Assembly (NCBI RefSeq): GCF_002949735.1
Contig: NZ_CP026681.1
Location: 5,952,501-6,016,500, forward strand
Origin: Nostoc sp. 'Peltigera membranacea cyanobiont' N6
Lineage (GTDB): Bacteria; Cyanobacteriota; Cyanobacteriia; Cyanobacteriales; Nostocaceae
Direction: 5' to 3'
Length of the DNA: 64,000 nucleotides
In this document: in pieces, positions 19,078 through 28,053 of the stretch
Numbering within the stretch: position 1 is the stretch's first letter
Layout: each line of letters starts with the position of its first letter
Position numbers and translations under genes: made by a program
The notes under the pieces: generated by a model
Database searches by the model: none
Seen by the model: only the letters and a program-made list of their open reading frames with translations
Told to the model about the DNA's origin: nothing

Positions 19078-20040
19078 ATGAGCCAGAGTTCTCAAAACAG
19101 CCCTTTGCCACGCAAACCCGTTCAATCATATCTCCATTGGTTATACGCTTTCTGGAAATTCTCTCGCCCTCACACGATTATTGGCACAAGTCTGAGTGTG
19201 TTGAGTTTGTATTTAATTGCCATTGCTATTAGTAATAATCCTGATTTTTTATTTCCTAACTCCCTACTTCCTGTCTTCGGTGCATGGATTGCTTGTTTAT
19301 GTGGCAATGTTTACATTGTAGGACTGAATCAATTAGAAGATGTTGATATTGACAAGATTAATAAACCTCATTTACCGTTGGCATCAGGTGAGTTTTCTCA
19401 ACAGACGGGGCAATCAATTGTCGCGTTGACTGGGATTTTGGCGTTAGTAGTGGCTTGGCTAACTGGGCCATTCTTATTTGGGATGGTGGCAATTAGTTTG
19501 GCTATTGGTACTGCTTATTCTTTACCGCCAATTCGTTTAAAACAGTTTCCATTTTGGGCGGCGCTGTGTATTTTTTCGGTGCGCGGCACGATTGTTAATT
19601 TAGGATTGTATTTGCATTACAGTTGGGCGCTGAAACAAAGCCAAATAATTCCGCCTGTGGTATGGGTGCTGACGTTATTTATCTTGGTGTTTACCTTTGC
19701 GATCGCCATTTTTAAAGATATCCCCGATATAGAAGGCGATCGCCTTTACAATATTACTACTTTCACGATCGAGCTAGGGCCCCAAGCTGTGTTTAATCTG
19801 GCTCTTTGGGTGATAACTGTCTGCTATCTGGGAATAATTCTAGTTGGGGTGCTACACATCGCCTCAGTTAACCCCATTTTTCTGGTAGTTGCTCATTTAG
19901 GGCTGCTGGTTTGGATGTGGTTGCGGAGTTCGACGGTAGACTTACAAGATAAAAGTGCGATCGCTCAATTCTACCAATTTATCTGGAAACTATTTTTTAT
20001 GGAATATCTGATTTTTCCTATCGCCTGCTTTTTGGCTTAG
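19078..20040 (+). CDS. Homogentisate phytyltransferase
   Basis: A UbiA-family membrane prenyltransferase that joins homogentisate and phytyl diphosphate, the committed step of tocopherol synthesis. Both Asp-rich Mg-diphosphate motifs are present: NQLEDVDID (84-92), extended by KINKPHLPLASG, and KDIPDIEGD (213-221). About eight hydrophobic segments are visible. 320 residues is the usual length, and the motifs agree with the Synechocystis slr1736 / plant VTE2 type. A TPR gene follows after 3 bp, so they are probably co-transcribed. Confidence 0.92.
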   Translation: MSQSSQNSPLPRKPVQSYLHWLYAFWKFSRPHTIIGTSLSVLSLYLIAIAISNNPDFLFPNSLLPVFGAWIACLCGNVYIVGLNQLEDVDIDKINKPHLPLASGEFSQQTGQSIVALTGILALVVAWLTGPFLFGMVAISLAIGTAYSLPPIRLKQFPFWAALCIFSVRGTIVNLGLYLHYSWALKQSQIIPPVVWVLTLFILVFTFAIAIFKDIPDIEGDRLYNITTFTIELGPQAVFNLALWVITVCYLGIILVGVLHIASVNPIFLVVAHLGLLVWMWLRSSTVDLQDKSAIAQFYQFIWKLFFMEYLIFPIACFLA

Positions 20041-20043
20041 ACA

Positions 20044-20517
20044 ATGCTAGAAACCTTTCCTACCAGTTCTATTATCGCTGCTCTTGTAGTTGTTTTGAGT
20101 TTATCAATCCTGGGCTATTTCGCTTGGAAAACTTTGATTACCTCAGACTTGTTTCAAAAAGGAATCAATCTTGCTCAAGCAAAAGATTACCAAGGTGCAG
20201 AAGCAGCCTTTCGCAAAGTGATTTCCCTCAACTCTACTAATGATGTAGTGCGTTTGTTTTTGGGAGATGTTTTAAACCAGCAAGGCCAAGTAGAAGAAGC
20301 AACAGAATTATTCCGGGAAGTAATTCGCCGCAGTCCAAAAAATCCTGATGCTTACTTGCGTCTGGCGAATATTCTCATGCAGCAAGAGCGAGAAGAGGAA
20401 GCTAAAACCAACCTGCTACAAGCAAAAAATTTATTGGAAAAACAACGCCAACCTGAAAAAGCTCAAAAAATCGCTCAACTGTTAGATAAAATGAGTATTA
20501 AGTCAAGTCAATCTTAA
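20044..20517 (+). CDS. Membrane-anchored TPR protein
   Basis: 157 residues: one N-terminal membrane segment (SSIIAALVVVLSLSILGYFA), then about three tetratricopeptide repeats (FQKGINLAQAKDYQGAEAAF; LFLGDVLNQQGQVEEATELF; LRLANILMQQEREEEA) and a charged helix. Likely a scaffold facing cytoplasm or lumen. The partner is unknown; position 3 bp after the phytyltransferase gene suggests co-expression only. Confidence 0.85.
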   Translation: MLETFPTSSIIAALVVVLSLSILGYFAWKTLITSDLFQKGINLAQAKDYQGAEAAFRKVISLNSTNDVVRLFLGDVLNQQGQVEEATELFREVIRRSPKNPDAYLRLANILMQQEREEEAKTNLLQAKNLLEKQRQPEKAQKIAQLLDKMSIKSSQS

Positions 20518-20982
20518 GTTGAGTAAGAATTGCAGAGATTAAATTTTCCTGTTTTGTCCCCTAACTTTTTTACCATTCCCATCATTCTTATGGTGAGAAT
20601 GGTTTTTATTTGGAAATTTCCTCATATCTGCCGTAATTATATCCGCAATTTTCGCGAGTTTGACCACTCCCTTCATAGCCTTTATAATTGCAATCTCAGG
20701 CACCATACCCATTTTTAAAAAGTTCACATTACTGATGCAAAAAGCTTTTATAACCCTCTTACCTTTGCGCTCTTCTCTACAAGAAGCTACGCGAATGTAT
20801 CCTTCTCTAACTAGACACTGCGCGTAGCTTACTTCCCCGCAGGGATATGCAGTTTGTTCGCTCATTCTGTTATTCCTATCTCAAGATAGGATAATAGTAA
20901 ATTTCAAACATGCAAAAAACTTGGGCTGATACAAAAAGGTATTTAGTAGTAAATTTTATATATTCAAAATAATCAAGCATTT
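20518..20982. other. Intergenic region with dispersed repeat
   Basis: Contains near 20775-20850 a dispersed repeat (CTCTACAAGAAGCTACGCG and GCGTAGCTTACTTCCCCGC). A 108-codon minus-strand frame covers it but ends in low-complexity sequence and lacks a ribosome binding site, so it is not called a gene. Confidence 0.45.
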
Positions 20983-23136
20983 ATGTCAGAAATTATATCA
21001 GAATTGTGGACTGTTATTTTTACATCAGGAGCGTTTATTCCACATGGACACTGCTATCTATGGCAAACAAATTTAGTTTGGCTACATATATTATCTGACG
21101 CGTTTATTGCACTAGCTTATTATTCGATCCCAGCTACACTATTTTACTTTGTCCGTAAACGTCAGGATTTGCCCTTTGATTGGATTTTTCTGCTGTTTAG
21201 TGCATTTATCGTCGCTTGTGGAACTACTCATTTAATAGAGATTTGGACACTTTGGCATCCAACCTATTGGGTATCGGGGTTTGTCAAGGCAGTAACTGCA
21301 ACAATATCTGTAATTACAGCAATAAAACTTGTGTCTCTAGTTCCACAAGGACTAGCACTTCCTAGCGCTGCTCAAATAGAACAAGCAAATCAAGAACTTC
21401 AAATACAAATAGCCGAACGCTTACGAGTTGAAAAGGAACTGCGAAAATATCAAAATCATCTAGAAGAAATGGTTGCTGTTCGCACTAATGAAATTACTAA
21501 AATCAACGAGCAATTACAACAAGAAATCCTTGAACGCCAACGCATTTTAGAAGTTCTCCGACAAAGCGAAGAACGCTACCGTTACCTAGCTGAGGCAATT
21601 CCTCAACTTGTATGGACAACCAAGCCTAACGGTGAATGTGATTTTTTTAATCAAAATTGGTGCGACTATACAGGGTTAACATTAGAGCAGTCCTTGGGTT
21701 CTGGTTGGTTGGCTGCATTGCATCCAGATGATATCCAAAATGCTGATGAGGTGTGGTCTAATGCCGTCAATAATGGCATTATGTATAACAATGAATATCG
21801 CTTCAAACAGGCTTCTGATGGCTCCTATCGTTGGCAGCTAGCGCGAGGTTTACCGCTCAAAGATGAGCAAGGTATTGTAGTGAAGTGGTTTGGAACATGT
21901 ACAGATATTCACGAACAAAAACAAATACTTGAAGAACGGGCACACCTGCTGGAATTAGAACAAATTGCACGAGCTAAAGCAGAAACAGCTAATCGAATTA
22001 AAGATGAATTTCTAGCCGTCCTCTCTCACGAACTACGCACTCCACTAAACGCAATTCTCGGCTGGTCAAAATTATTGCAAACTCGCAGGTTAGACCGAGT
22101 AAAAACAGCAGAAGCATTAGCCACTATCGAGCGGAATGCCATTTTACAAGTTCAACTTATTGAAGATTTGCTGGATATCTCCAGAATTTTACAGGGCAAA
22201 CTAACGCTGAATATTACGAAGATTAACTTAGAGTCTACGATATTGTCCGCGCTAGAGACAATGCATTTAGCAGCAGAAACAAAGTTGATTGAGGTGAGTA
22301 CAATCTTTGAACCAGATGTGGGACAAGTTATGGGCGACTCGACTCGTTTGCAGCAAGTCATCTGGAATCTTGTTTCTAATGCCGTCAAATTTACACCCAG
22401 GGGAGGAAAAGTAGAAGTGCGACTAGAGCAAGCTAATGGCTATGCTCAAATCATAGTTAGCGATACAGGTAAGGGAATTAGTGCTGAGTTTTTGCCATTC
22501 GTATTTGATTACTTCCGCCAAGCAGATAGCACCTCTACAAGAAATTTTGGTGGATTAGGACTGGGATTGGCAATTGTGCGTAATATCATCGAAATACATG
22601 GCGGTATCATCAAAGCAAAGAGTGAGGGTGAGGGAAAAGGGGCAATATTTACTGTTAGTTTGCCGCTTCTGCCAGATGAAAGCCCAAGCCTGACGGATGA
22701 AGAAAACGACTCTGCATTCTTAACTCCTAGCTCCTTACCGCTCGGTGGGGTTCGGGTTTTAGTGGTGGATGATGATACTGATTCACGAGATTTTATTGCT
22801 TTTGTGCTAGAGCAAGATGGAGCTTTTGTCATTGCGGTATCTTCCGCTTATGAAGCATTACAAACTCTAGGACTGGTAAAGCCAGATGTGTTGGTCAGTG
22901 ACATTAGTATGCCTGAGATAGATGGCTATATGTTAATACATCAAGTCAGAACTTTGACACCAGAACAAGGTGGAGAAATTCCAGCAATTGCCTTGACTGC
23001 TTTTGCTAGAAATGATGACCAGGAAAAAGCACTAAAAGCTGGGTTTCAAATACATTTATCCAAGCCTGTCAACCCAGAGGAATTAATTGCAGCCATTGCT
23101 CAACTTGTTGAAACAAAAGTGTCAGCAATTATCTAG
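20983..23136 (+). CDS. Hybrid histidine kinase with ethylene-receptor-type sensor domain
   Basis: 717 residues. Residues 30-125 form three membrane segments matching the plant ETR1 ethylene-binding domain: Asp39 and the SDAFIALAYYSIP motif in the first helix, then Cys79 and His83 in ACGTTHLIEIWT, the expected copper(I) ligands. Next come a coiled coil (about 130-195), a PAS domain (RYRYLAEAIPQLVWTT), HisKA with His349 (LSHELRTPLNA), HATPase_c (NLVSNAVKF; GLGLGLAIV) and a receiver with Asp640 (VSDISMPEIDG). Ethylene receptors are known in cyanobacteria (Synechocystis SynEtr1); ethylene as ligand is inferred. The kinase half resembles that at 11796. Confidence 0.92.
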   Translation: MSEIISELWTVIFTSGAFIPHGHCYLWQTNLVWLHILSDAFIALAYYSIPATLFYFVRKRQDLPFDWIFLLFSAFIVACGTTHLIEIWTLWHPTYWVSGFVKAVTATISVITAIKLVSLVPQGLALPSAAQIEQANQELQIQIAERLRVEKELRKYQNHLEEMVAVRTNEITKINEQLQQEILERQRILEVLRQSEERYRYLAEAIPQLVWTTKPNGECDFFNQNWCDYTGLTLEQSLGSGWLAALHPDDIQNADEVWSNAVNNGIMYNNEYRFKQASDGSYRWQLARGLPLKDEQGIVVKWFGTCTDIHEQKQILEERAHLLELEQIARAKAETANRIKDEFLAVLSHELRTPLNAILGWSKLLQTRRLDRVKTAEALATIERNAILQVQLIEDLLDISRILQGKLTLNITKINLESTILSALETMHLAAETKLIEVSTIFEPDVGQVMGDSTRLQQVIWNLVSNAVKFTPRGGKVEVRLEQANGYAQIIVSDTGKGISAEFLPFVFDYFRQADSTSTRNFGGLGLGLAIVRNIIEIHGGIIKAKSEGEGKGAIFTVSLPLLPDESPSLTDEENDSAFLTPSSLPLGGVRVLVVDDDTDSRDFIAFVLEQDGAFVIAVSSAYEALQTLGLVKPDVLVSDISMPEIDGYMLIHQVRTLTPEQGGEIPAIALTAFARNDDQEKALKAGFQIHLSKPVNPEELIAAIAQLVETKVSAII

Positions 23137-23552
23137 AAAACGACTTTTTATTCATAATAAAACTCTATCTCTTATGAGCGGATACTTGTATCAAGTTAGG
23201 TTAATAACTTATAATTCCTGCTAGAGCTACGCTTTTGCTGCCCTACTATGTATACACAAGTCGAAAAATCCTCTAGCCATATTTTTGTCAGAATGGAACT
23301 GTTGCACTCACCGACATCCCTTCCAGAACTGAAGTTCAGGGCTGATAGCGAAAGTCTACTAAGCGTTGACTTAAGTTATGAGACTCGGAATTGATTCCGA
23401 GGCGGGATAGAAACGCAGTGCGAGATTTATTAATCAAGAGATGACTTGTGTGGTACAGTAGAAACCCGCAAAAAAGGAGGGTCTGAGAGTGTCAAAATGG
23501 CAATTAACCGAACTCAATATTACATGTAAACCAAGCAGGTAAGGTAATAAAA
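23137..23552. other. Intergenic region with inverted repeat and short leader-like ORF
   Basis: Holds a perfect inverted repeat CTCGGAAT-TG-ATTCCGAG at 23384-23401, without a following T-run, and a 17-codon frame at 23489-23542 (MSKWQLTELNITCKPSR) preceded by a strong AAGGAGG eight bases before its GTG. Whether this is a leader peptide for the TPR gene is open. Confidence 0.4.
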
Positions 23553-24782
23553 ATGCTGAAAAACAAGAATCTACTGGTAGCGGCTATTATCTGCTTGTGT
23601 TTGAGTAATGAGAATGCTGCCTTTGGTAAAGATGTTGGCATTGTTTTATCAAAAATTCCAGACTCAAATCGAGCAGCACTTCCTGGAAACAAAAACGCAG
23701 TTGCTAACTTTGAGCAAGGAACCAATCTCTACAAACAAGGAGATTTCAAAGGAGCAGAAGCGGCTTTTCGGAAAGCAATTGAACTAGAACCCAACTTTGT
23801 GCAAGCTTATATTGCTTTGGCAAATACTCTCGACGATCAAGGCAAACCGCAAGAAGCGATCGCACAATACAATAAAGCCATCAGCCTCGATCCTCAAGAG
23901 TCTGGAGCATACTTTAATTTAGGTTTGACTTTAGCAAGACAGAATCAGTTAGAAGCTGCGATCGCCCAATATAAAAAAGCTCTCAGCCTCGAACCAAACT
24001 ATGCAGATGCTCACTATAACTTAGGAAATGCCCTCTACGCTCAAGGCAAGTTAACCGAAGCAGTCACCGAATATACAGCAGCTATTCGCCTCAAACCCAA
24101 TTATGCCCCAACTTACACGCGTCTGGGAAATACTCTGTACGATCGAGGTGAGTTAGAACAAGCAATTACTCAGTATAAAAAATCCATTAGCTTTGATTCC
24201 AAGTATGCAGAAGCTCACTATTACTTAGGGAACGCCTTATATGCTCAAGGAAAACCAGCAGAAGCGATCGCCGAATATACAGCAGCCATTCGCCTCAATC
24301 CAAAAAATCCCGCAGGTTATAATGCCTTGGGAAATACCCTCTATGCTCAAGGCAAACTAGAAGAAGCGATCGCCCAATATAAGAAAGCCCTCAGCCTCGC
24401 TCCCAACTATGCAGATGCTCACTATAATTTAGCAAGCGCTTTTTACGCTCAAGGCAAGCTCACAGAAGCGATCGCAGATTATACCGAAGCGATTCGTCTC
24501 GATCCAAAACACGCACAAGCTTACACAGGTTTGGGAAATGCGATGGACGATCGAGGTAAACCCCAAGAAGCGATCGCACATTACAAAAAAGCCATTAGCC
24601 TTGTACCCAACGATGCCTTCACTTACTATAATTTGGGAATCACTTTAGGAAGAGAACAACAGCTAGAAGAAGCGATCGTTAATCTCAAAAAAGCCAGAGA
24701 GTTATTCCAAGCTGAAGACAACAAGGAAATGGTTGAGCAAGTTAATCAGCTAATCAAAAAAATTAATATCCGAACGAATTGA
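23553..24782 (+). CDS. Exported TPR-repeat protein
   Basis: 409 residues. A signal-like N-terminus (MLKNKNLLVAAIICLCLS) is followed by about ten near-perfect 34-residue tetratricopeptide repeats from residue 50 to 390, with the pattern LGNALYAQGKLTEAI..Y..AI.L.P. The length and regularity suggest a superhelical protein-binding scaffold, probably periplasmic. At the Ala-Ile-Ala of the EAIA turn, six repeats carry the HIP1 octamer GCGATCGC in the same codon phase. No partner can be named. AAGGT lies about nine bases upstream of the ATG. Confidence 0.85.
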   Translation: MLKNKNLLVAAIICLCLSNENAAFGKDVGIVLSKIPDSNRAALPGNKNAVANFEQGTNLYKQGDFKGAEAAFRKAIELEPNFVQAYIALANTLDDQGKPQEAIAQYNKAISLDPQESGAYFNLGLTLARQNQLEAAIAQYKKALSLEPNYADAHYNLGNALYAQGKLTEAVTEYTAAIRLKPNYAPTYTRLGNTLYDRGELEQAITQYKKSISFDSKYAEAHYYLGNALYAQGKPAEAIAEYTAAIRLNPKNPAGYNALGNTLYAQGKLEEAIAQYKKALSLAPNYADAHYNLASAFYAQGKLTEAIADYTEAIRLDPKHAQAYTGLGNAMDDRGKPQEAIAHYKKAISLVPNDAFTYYNLGITLGREQQLEEAIVNLKKARELFQAEDNKEMVEQVNQLIKKINIRTN

Positions 24783-24786
24783 ATTA

Positions 24787-24838
24787 AGGGGATTGGGGAC
24801 TGGGGATTGGGGATTGGGGACTGGGGATTGGGGACTAG
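24787..24838. repeat. GGGGATT/GGGGACT heptamer repeats
   Basis: Seven to eight alternating 7-mer units directly after the TPR gene. The complementary family (ATTCCCC) recurs at about 46830-46861. Confidence 0.8.
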
Positions 24839-24871
24839 GAAAGAAGCAGAGGAAAAAGAACTATTGATTAT

Positions 24872-24962
24872 TGACAAATGACAAATGACAAATGACAAAT
24901 GACAAATGACAAATGACAAATGACAAATGACAAATGACAAATGACAAATGACAAATGACAAA
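24872..24962. repeat. Heptamer tandem repeat (TGACAAA)13
   Basis: Thirteen exact head-to-tail copies of the 7-mer. The last copy provides the ATG and ACA codons of the downstream cobA-hemD gene. Every earlier ATG in the array is closed by a TGA from a later unit after five codons. Confidence 0.95.
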
Positions 24963-26544
24963 GATTAAAGAAAGGGGGAAAGTCTACCTTGTAGGTGCTG
25001 GGCCTGGAGATGTGGCATACCTAACAGTAAAAGCTTACAATCTCTTAGCTGCTGCTCAAGTTTTAGTCTACGATGCTTTGGTAGATGCTCAATTATTGCA
25101 GTGTGTACCACCTAATTGCTTAAAGTTAGATGTTGGGAAACGCGGTGGTAAACCTAGCACAACTCAAGGTGAGATTAATCAGTTACTAGTAAAGCATTGC
25201 CAGGAAAAAAAACAAGTTGTACGGCTTAAATCAGGCGATCCGTTGATTTTTGGGCGTTGTACTTCCGAAATTGAAGCGTTGAAAGCATCCGGTTGTGATT
25301 TTGAACTAGTACCAGGAATTTCTTCAGCCCTTGCAGCACCCTTATTAGCAGGAATTCCCCTCACAGATCCGGTATTGAGTCGTTGTTTTGCAGTGCTTAC
25401 AGCCCATGAACCAGAGGTTTTAGACTGGGAGGCACTCTCACGCTTAGAGACACTGGTAATTTTGATGGGAGGGCAACATCTGTCAGAAATTGTACATCAA
25501 CTGGTGCGAAACGGGCGATCGCACTTAACACCCATTGCGATCGTTCGTTGGGCAGGAACTCCTCGTCAACAAATTTGGATGGCGCAATTGGGCAATATTT
25601 TGGAACAAACCACCGGATTATCACTTTCCCCGGCGGTAATTGTTGTTGGCGAAGTTGTTGGGCTAAATAAGTACTTACAACCTGAGAAAATAGGTTGTCA
25701 GGATTCGACTACACCCCAAACTCCAATGTTAAGCAACCTCTCCGCCTCTACCCAACCCCTCACTGGCAAAACAATCTTGGTGACACGTTCAGTTGGACAG
25801 TCAAGTACATTTAGCGATCGCCTCATCGCATTAGGTGCATCAGTCATCGAAATGCCTACATTAGAAATCGGCCCGCCCTCCAGTTGGGTAGCTTTGGATA
25901 ATGCGATCGCTCATTTATCTGATTTCGACTGGTTAATTCTCACTTCTACCAATGCCATAGATTACTTTTTTGAAAGGTTAATCGCCCAAGGTAAAGATAC
26001 TCGTGTCTTAGCAGGTGTCAAAATTGCTGTAGTTGGCGAGAAAACAGCCCATAGTCTCAAACAATACTCTCTCCAAGCAGATTTTATTCCTCCCAACTTT
26101 GTTGCTGATTCTTTAGTAGAAAATTTCCCAGAGGAACTGGATGGTAAAAAGGTTTTATTTCCCAGAGTCGAAAGCGGCGGAAGAGAAGTTTTGGTTAAGG
26201 AATTAACTCTCAAGGGAGCAAAAGTAATTGAAGTTGCTGCATATCAATCTTGTTGTCCTAGTGGTGTTCCACCTGCCGCAGAATTAGCTCTCCAAAACTG
26301 TAAGGTAAATATAATTACCTTTGCAAGTTCTAAAACTGTGCAATTTTTCTGTCAGCTTACTGACAAGATATTTTCCAATAACTCTGATGCTAGTCAATTC
26401 TTAGAGGGCGTTTGTATTGCCTCTATCGGGCCTCAAACCTCTAAAACCTGTCATGCTTTATTCGGGCGTGTAGATGTAGAAGCCCAAGAATATACTTTAG
26501 ATGGTTTAACCCAAGCACTAATAACATGGGCAACCAATTCTTAA
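24955..26544 (+). CDS. SUMT - uroporphyrinogen-III synthase fusion
   Basis: 529 residues. Residues 8-245 are a tetrapyrrole methylase domain (VYLVGAGPGDVAYLT) and residues 270-525 a HemD domain (GKTILVTRSVGQ; DWLILTSTNAIDYFF; ITFASSKTVQFF), which cyclises hydroxymethylbilane to uroporphyrinogen III. In the methylase half the usual FGRGGEE reads FGRCTSE (99-105) and GIPLTHR reads GIPLTDP, so its activity may differ from the stand-alone CobA at 17245. Such fusions are known in bacteria. The start lies in a 13-copy heptamer array without a Shine-Dalgarno sequence. coaE follows 27 bp later. Confidence 0.92.
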   Translation: MTKIKERGKVYLVGAGPGDVAYLTVKAYNLLAAAQVLVYDALVDAQLLQCVPPNCLKLDVGKRGGKPSTTQGEINQLLVKHCQEKKQVVRLKSGDPLIFGRCTSEIEALKASGCDFELVPGISSALAAPLLAGIPLTDPVLSRCFAVLTAHEPEVLDWEALSRLETLVILMGGQHLSEIVHQLVRNGRSHLTPIAIVRWAGTPRQQIWMAQLGNILEQTTGLSLSPAVIVVGEVVGLNKYLQPEKIGCQDSTTPQTPMLSNLSASTQPLTGKTILVTRSVGQSSTFSDRLIALGASVIEMPTLEIGPPSSWVALDNAIAHLSDFDWLILTSTNAIDYFFERLIAQGKDTRVLAGVKIAVVGEKTAHSLKQYSLQADFIPPNFVADSLVENFPEELDGKKVLFPRVESGGREVLVKELTLKGAKVIEVAAYQSCCPSGVPPAAELALQNCKVNIITFASSKTVQFFCQLTDKIFSNNSDASQFLEGVCIASIGPQTSKTCHALFGRVDVEAQEYTLDGLTQALITWATNS

Positions 26545-26548
26545 TATC

Positions 26549-26579
26549 CAATGACAAATGACCAATGACAAATGACAAA
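26549..26579. repeat. Heptamer repeats overlapping the coaE start
   Basis: Four units of the CAATGAC/AAATGAC family; the last contains the coaE start codon. Confidence 0.8.
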
Positions 26580-27168
26580 ACGTATAATCGGCTTAACCGG
26601 AGGTATTGCCACAGGCAAAACCACTGTCACCAATTATTTGGCTAGTGCTTATAACCTGCCCATTCTGGATGCAGATATTTATGCGAGAGAGGCAGTATCT
26701 TTAGGTTCGCCTATTCTTGGTGCGATCGCTCAACGTTACGGCGAAAAAATTTTACTTCCAGATGGCAGCCTCAACCGCCAAAAGCTAGGCGAAATTATCT
26801 TTAATCGTCAAGATGAACGCAACTGGATAGATAATTTGATTCATCCTGATGTGCGCGATCGCTTCCTCACAGCAATTTCTCTATCTTCCTCAGAAACACT
26901 GGTGTTAGTAGTGCCTCTATTATTTGAAGCAGGAATGACTGATTTGGTTACAGAAATATGGGTAGTGCGTTGTTCCCAAGAACAACAACTACAAAGATTG
27001 ATCCAACGAAACCATTTAAATAGAGAACAGGCACAAGCTCGAATCAATAGCCAATTATCTATTGAAGAAAAATTGGCTTATGCAGATATAGTTTTAGATA
27101 ATTCTTCCACCCTAGAAGTACTACTGAAGCACATAGATGTAGCTCTAAAAAGCACAAGTAAGGAGTAA
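26572..27168 (+). CDS. coaE: Dephospho-CoA kinase
   Basis: Last step of coenzyme A synthesis: ATP-dependent phosphorylation of dephospho-CoA. 198 residues, typical length. The P-loop GGIATGKTT is at 10-18, followed by the family motifs LDADIYARE, GEIIFN and VVPLLFEAG and a lid with VRCSQEQQLQRL. The start ATGACAAAA comes from a heptamer repeat. Probably read together with the cobA-hemD gene just upstream. Confidence 0.96.
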   Translation: MTKRIIGLTGGIATGKTTVTNYLASAYNLPILDADIYAREAVSLGSPILGAIAQRYGEKILLPDGSLNRQKLGEIIFNRQDERNWIDNLIHPDVRDRFLTAISLSSSETLVLVVPLLFEAGMTDLVTEIWVVRCSQEQQLQRLIQRNHLNREQAQARINSQLSIEEKLAYADIVLDNSSTLEVLLKHIDVALKSTSKE

Positions 27169-27646
27169 ATTCTATTTATAGTCAAGAATATACATAGATG
27201 GAATTTTTAAAATATAAAATCTTTACAAATTTAAAGTTATCTAGTTAAGTAAAAGAATGTCATATCTGACCCCATCTTGTCTAATAATTCGGTGATTTTA
27301 CAGTTGAAGCTGCGATTGATGGTACTGTAAATTTAGATGGTTATCGGTCAAAAGATATCAGGAAGTAAAATCAAACATTAACTCAAGTATTAATAACTAA
27401 AATTAAGATTTAAGAAAAAATAATTGCAAATTATTGATCTTCTTTTAAGATTATTATTAAGTACCTTCTCAACAAACTACTTAATTAGACATTGGGTGAT
27501 AAATTGCCTTTAATAGCTGTCAATGTGGTTGATTACTAACTAGATTGTTCACCTGTTCGATTCTAGATTGGTGATTGAAAGGGATTGAGATTAACCTTGA
27601 GTCCAGAACTATTTGTTATAGATTTCTTCTTTGGGAGAACTCACTT
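27169..27646. other. Intergenic region
   Basis: About 480 bp, AT-rich. No ORF, RNA gene or strong hairpin was recognised. Confidence 0.4.
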
Positions 27647-27973
27647 ATGTTTTTGATCGGGACAGGTATGAACTTAAGTTTTAGTTTTTTAAGTAAGTTA
27701 GCTCTAGTTAGCTTTCCAGGAAACGAATTAAAGCAGAAGAATAAAATCCACGATTATAGCCAGCTAGTTTATGGAAGCGACTACGTATTTGAGCGCATCA
27801 ATGAAGGAATACTAGGATACATGACTGGAGTAGGTAAAGGCATTAAACCCTGCGATCGCATTATCTTACGAGAAGGTTGTGAATCTTATCAATATCAAGT
27901 TGAAGAAGTTGATTATTATTCAGATCCGTCTGATATGTGGATAGCTTTGCTTAAGCAAGTACAAATTGACTAA
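27647..27973 (+). CDS. Conserved hypothetical protein
   Basis: 108 residues from the ATG at 27647, which has GGGAGA about eight bases upstream; a longer frame to 27575 lacks such a site. A hydrophobic N-terminus (MFLIGTGMNLSFSFLSKLALV) is followed by an acidic and aromatic region with DRIILREGCESYQYQVEEVD and two cysteines. No family is recognised. Confidence 0.55.
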   Translation: MFLIGTGMNLSFSFLSKLALVSFPGNELKQKNKIHDYSQLVYGSDYVFERINEGILGYMTGVGKGIKPCDRIILREGCESYQYQVEEVDYYSDPSDMWIALLKQVQID

Positions 27974-28053
27974 ATATTAAAATTAACCAGTTACTTCAAT
28001 TCCATCTATAAAGATTTTCCTTCTCTTACTAGAGAATAAGAGAAGGGATGTAT

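Noticed and set aside
20539..20865. 108-codon minus-strand ORF
   Set aside because: Built partly on a dispersed repeat, ends in low-complexity HSHHKND sequence, and has no ribosome site.
24746..24961. 71-codon ORF of SFVICHL repeats
   Set aside because: Translation of the heptamer array on the minus strand; period 7 with 21-bp phase keeps it open by chance.
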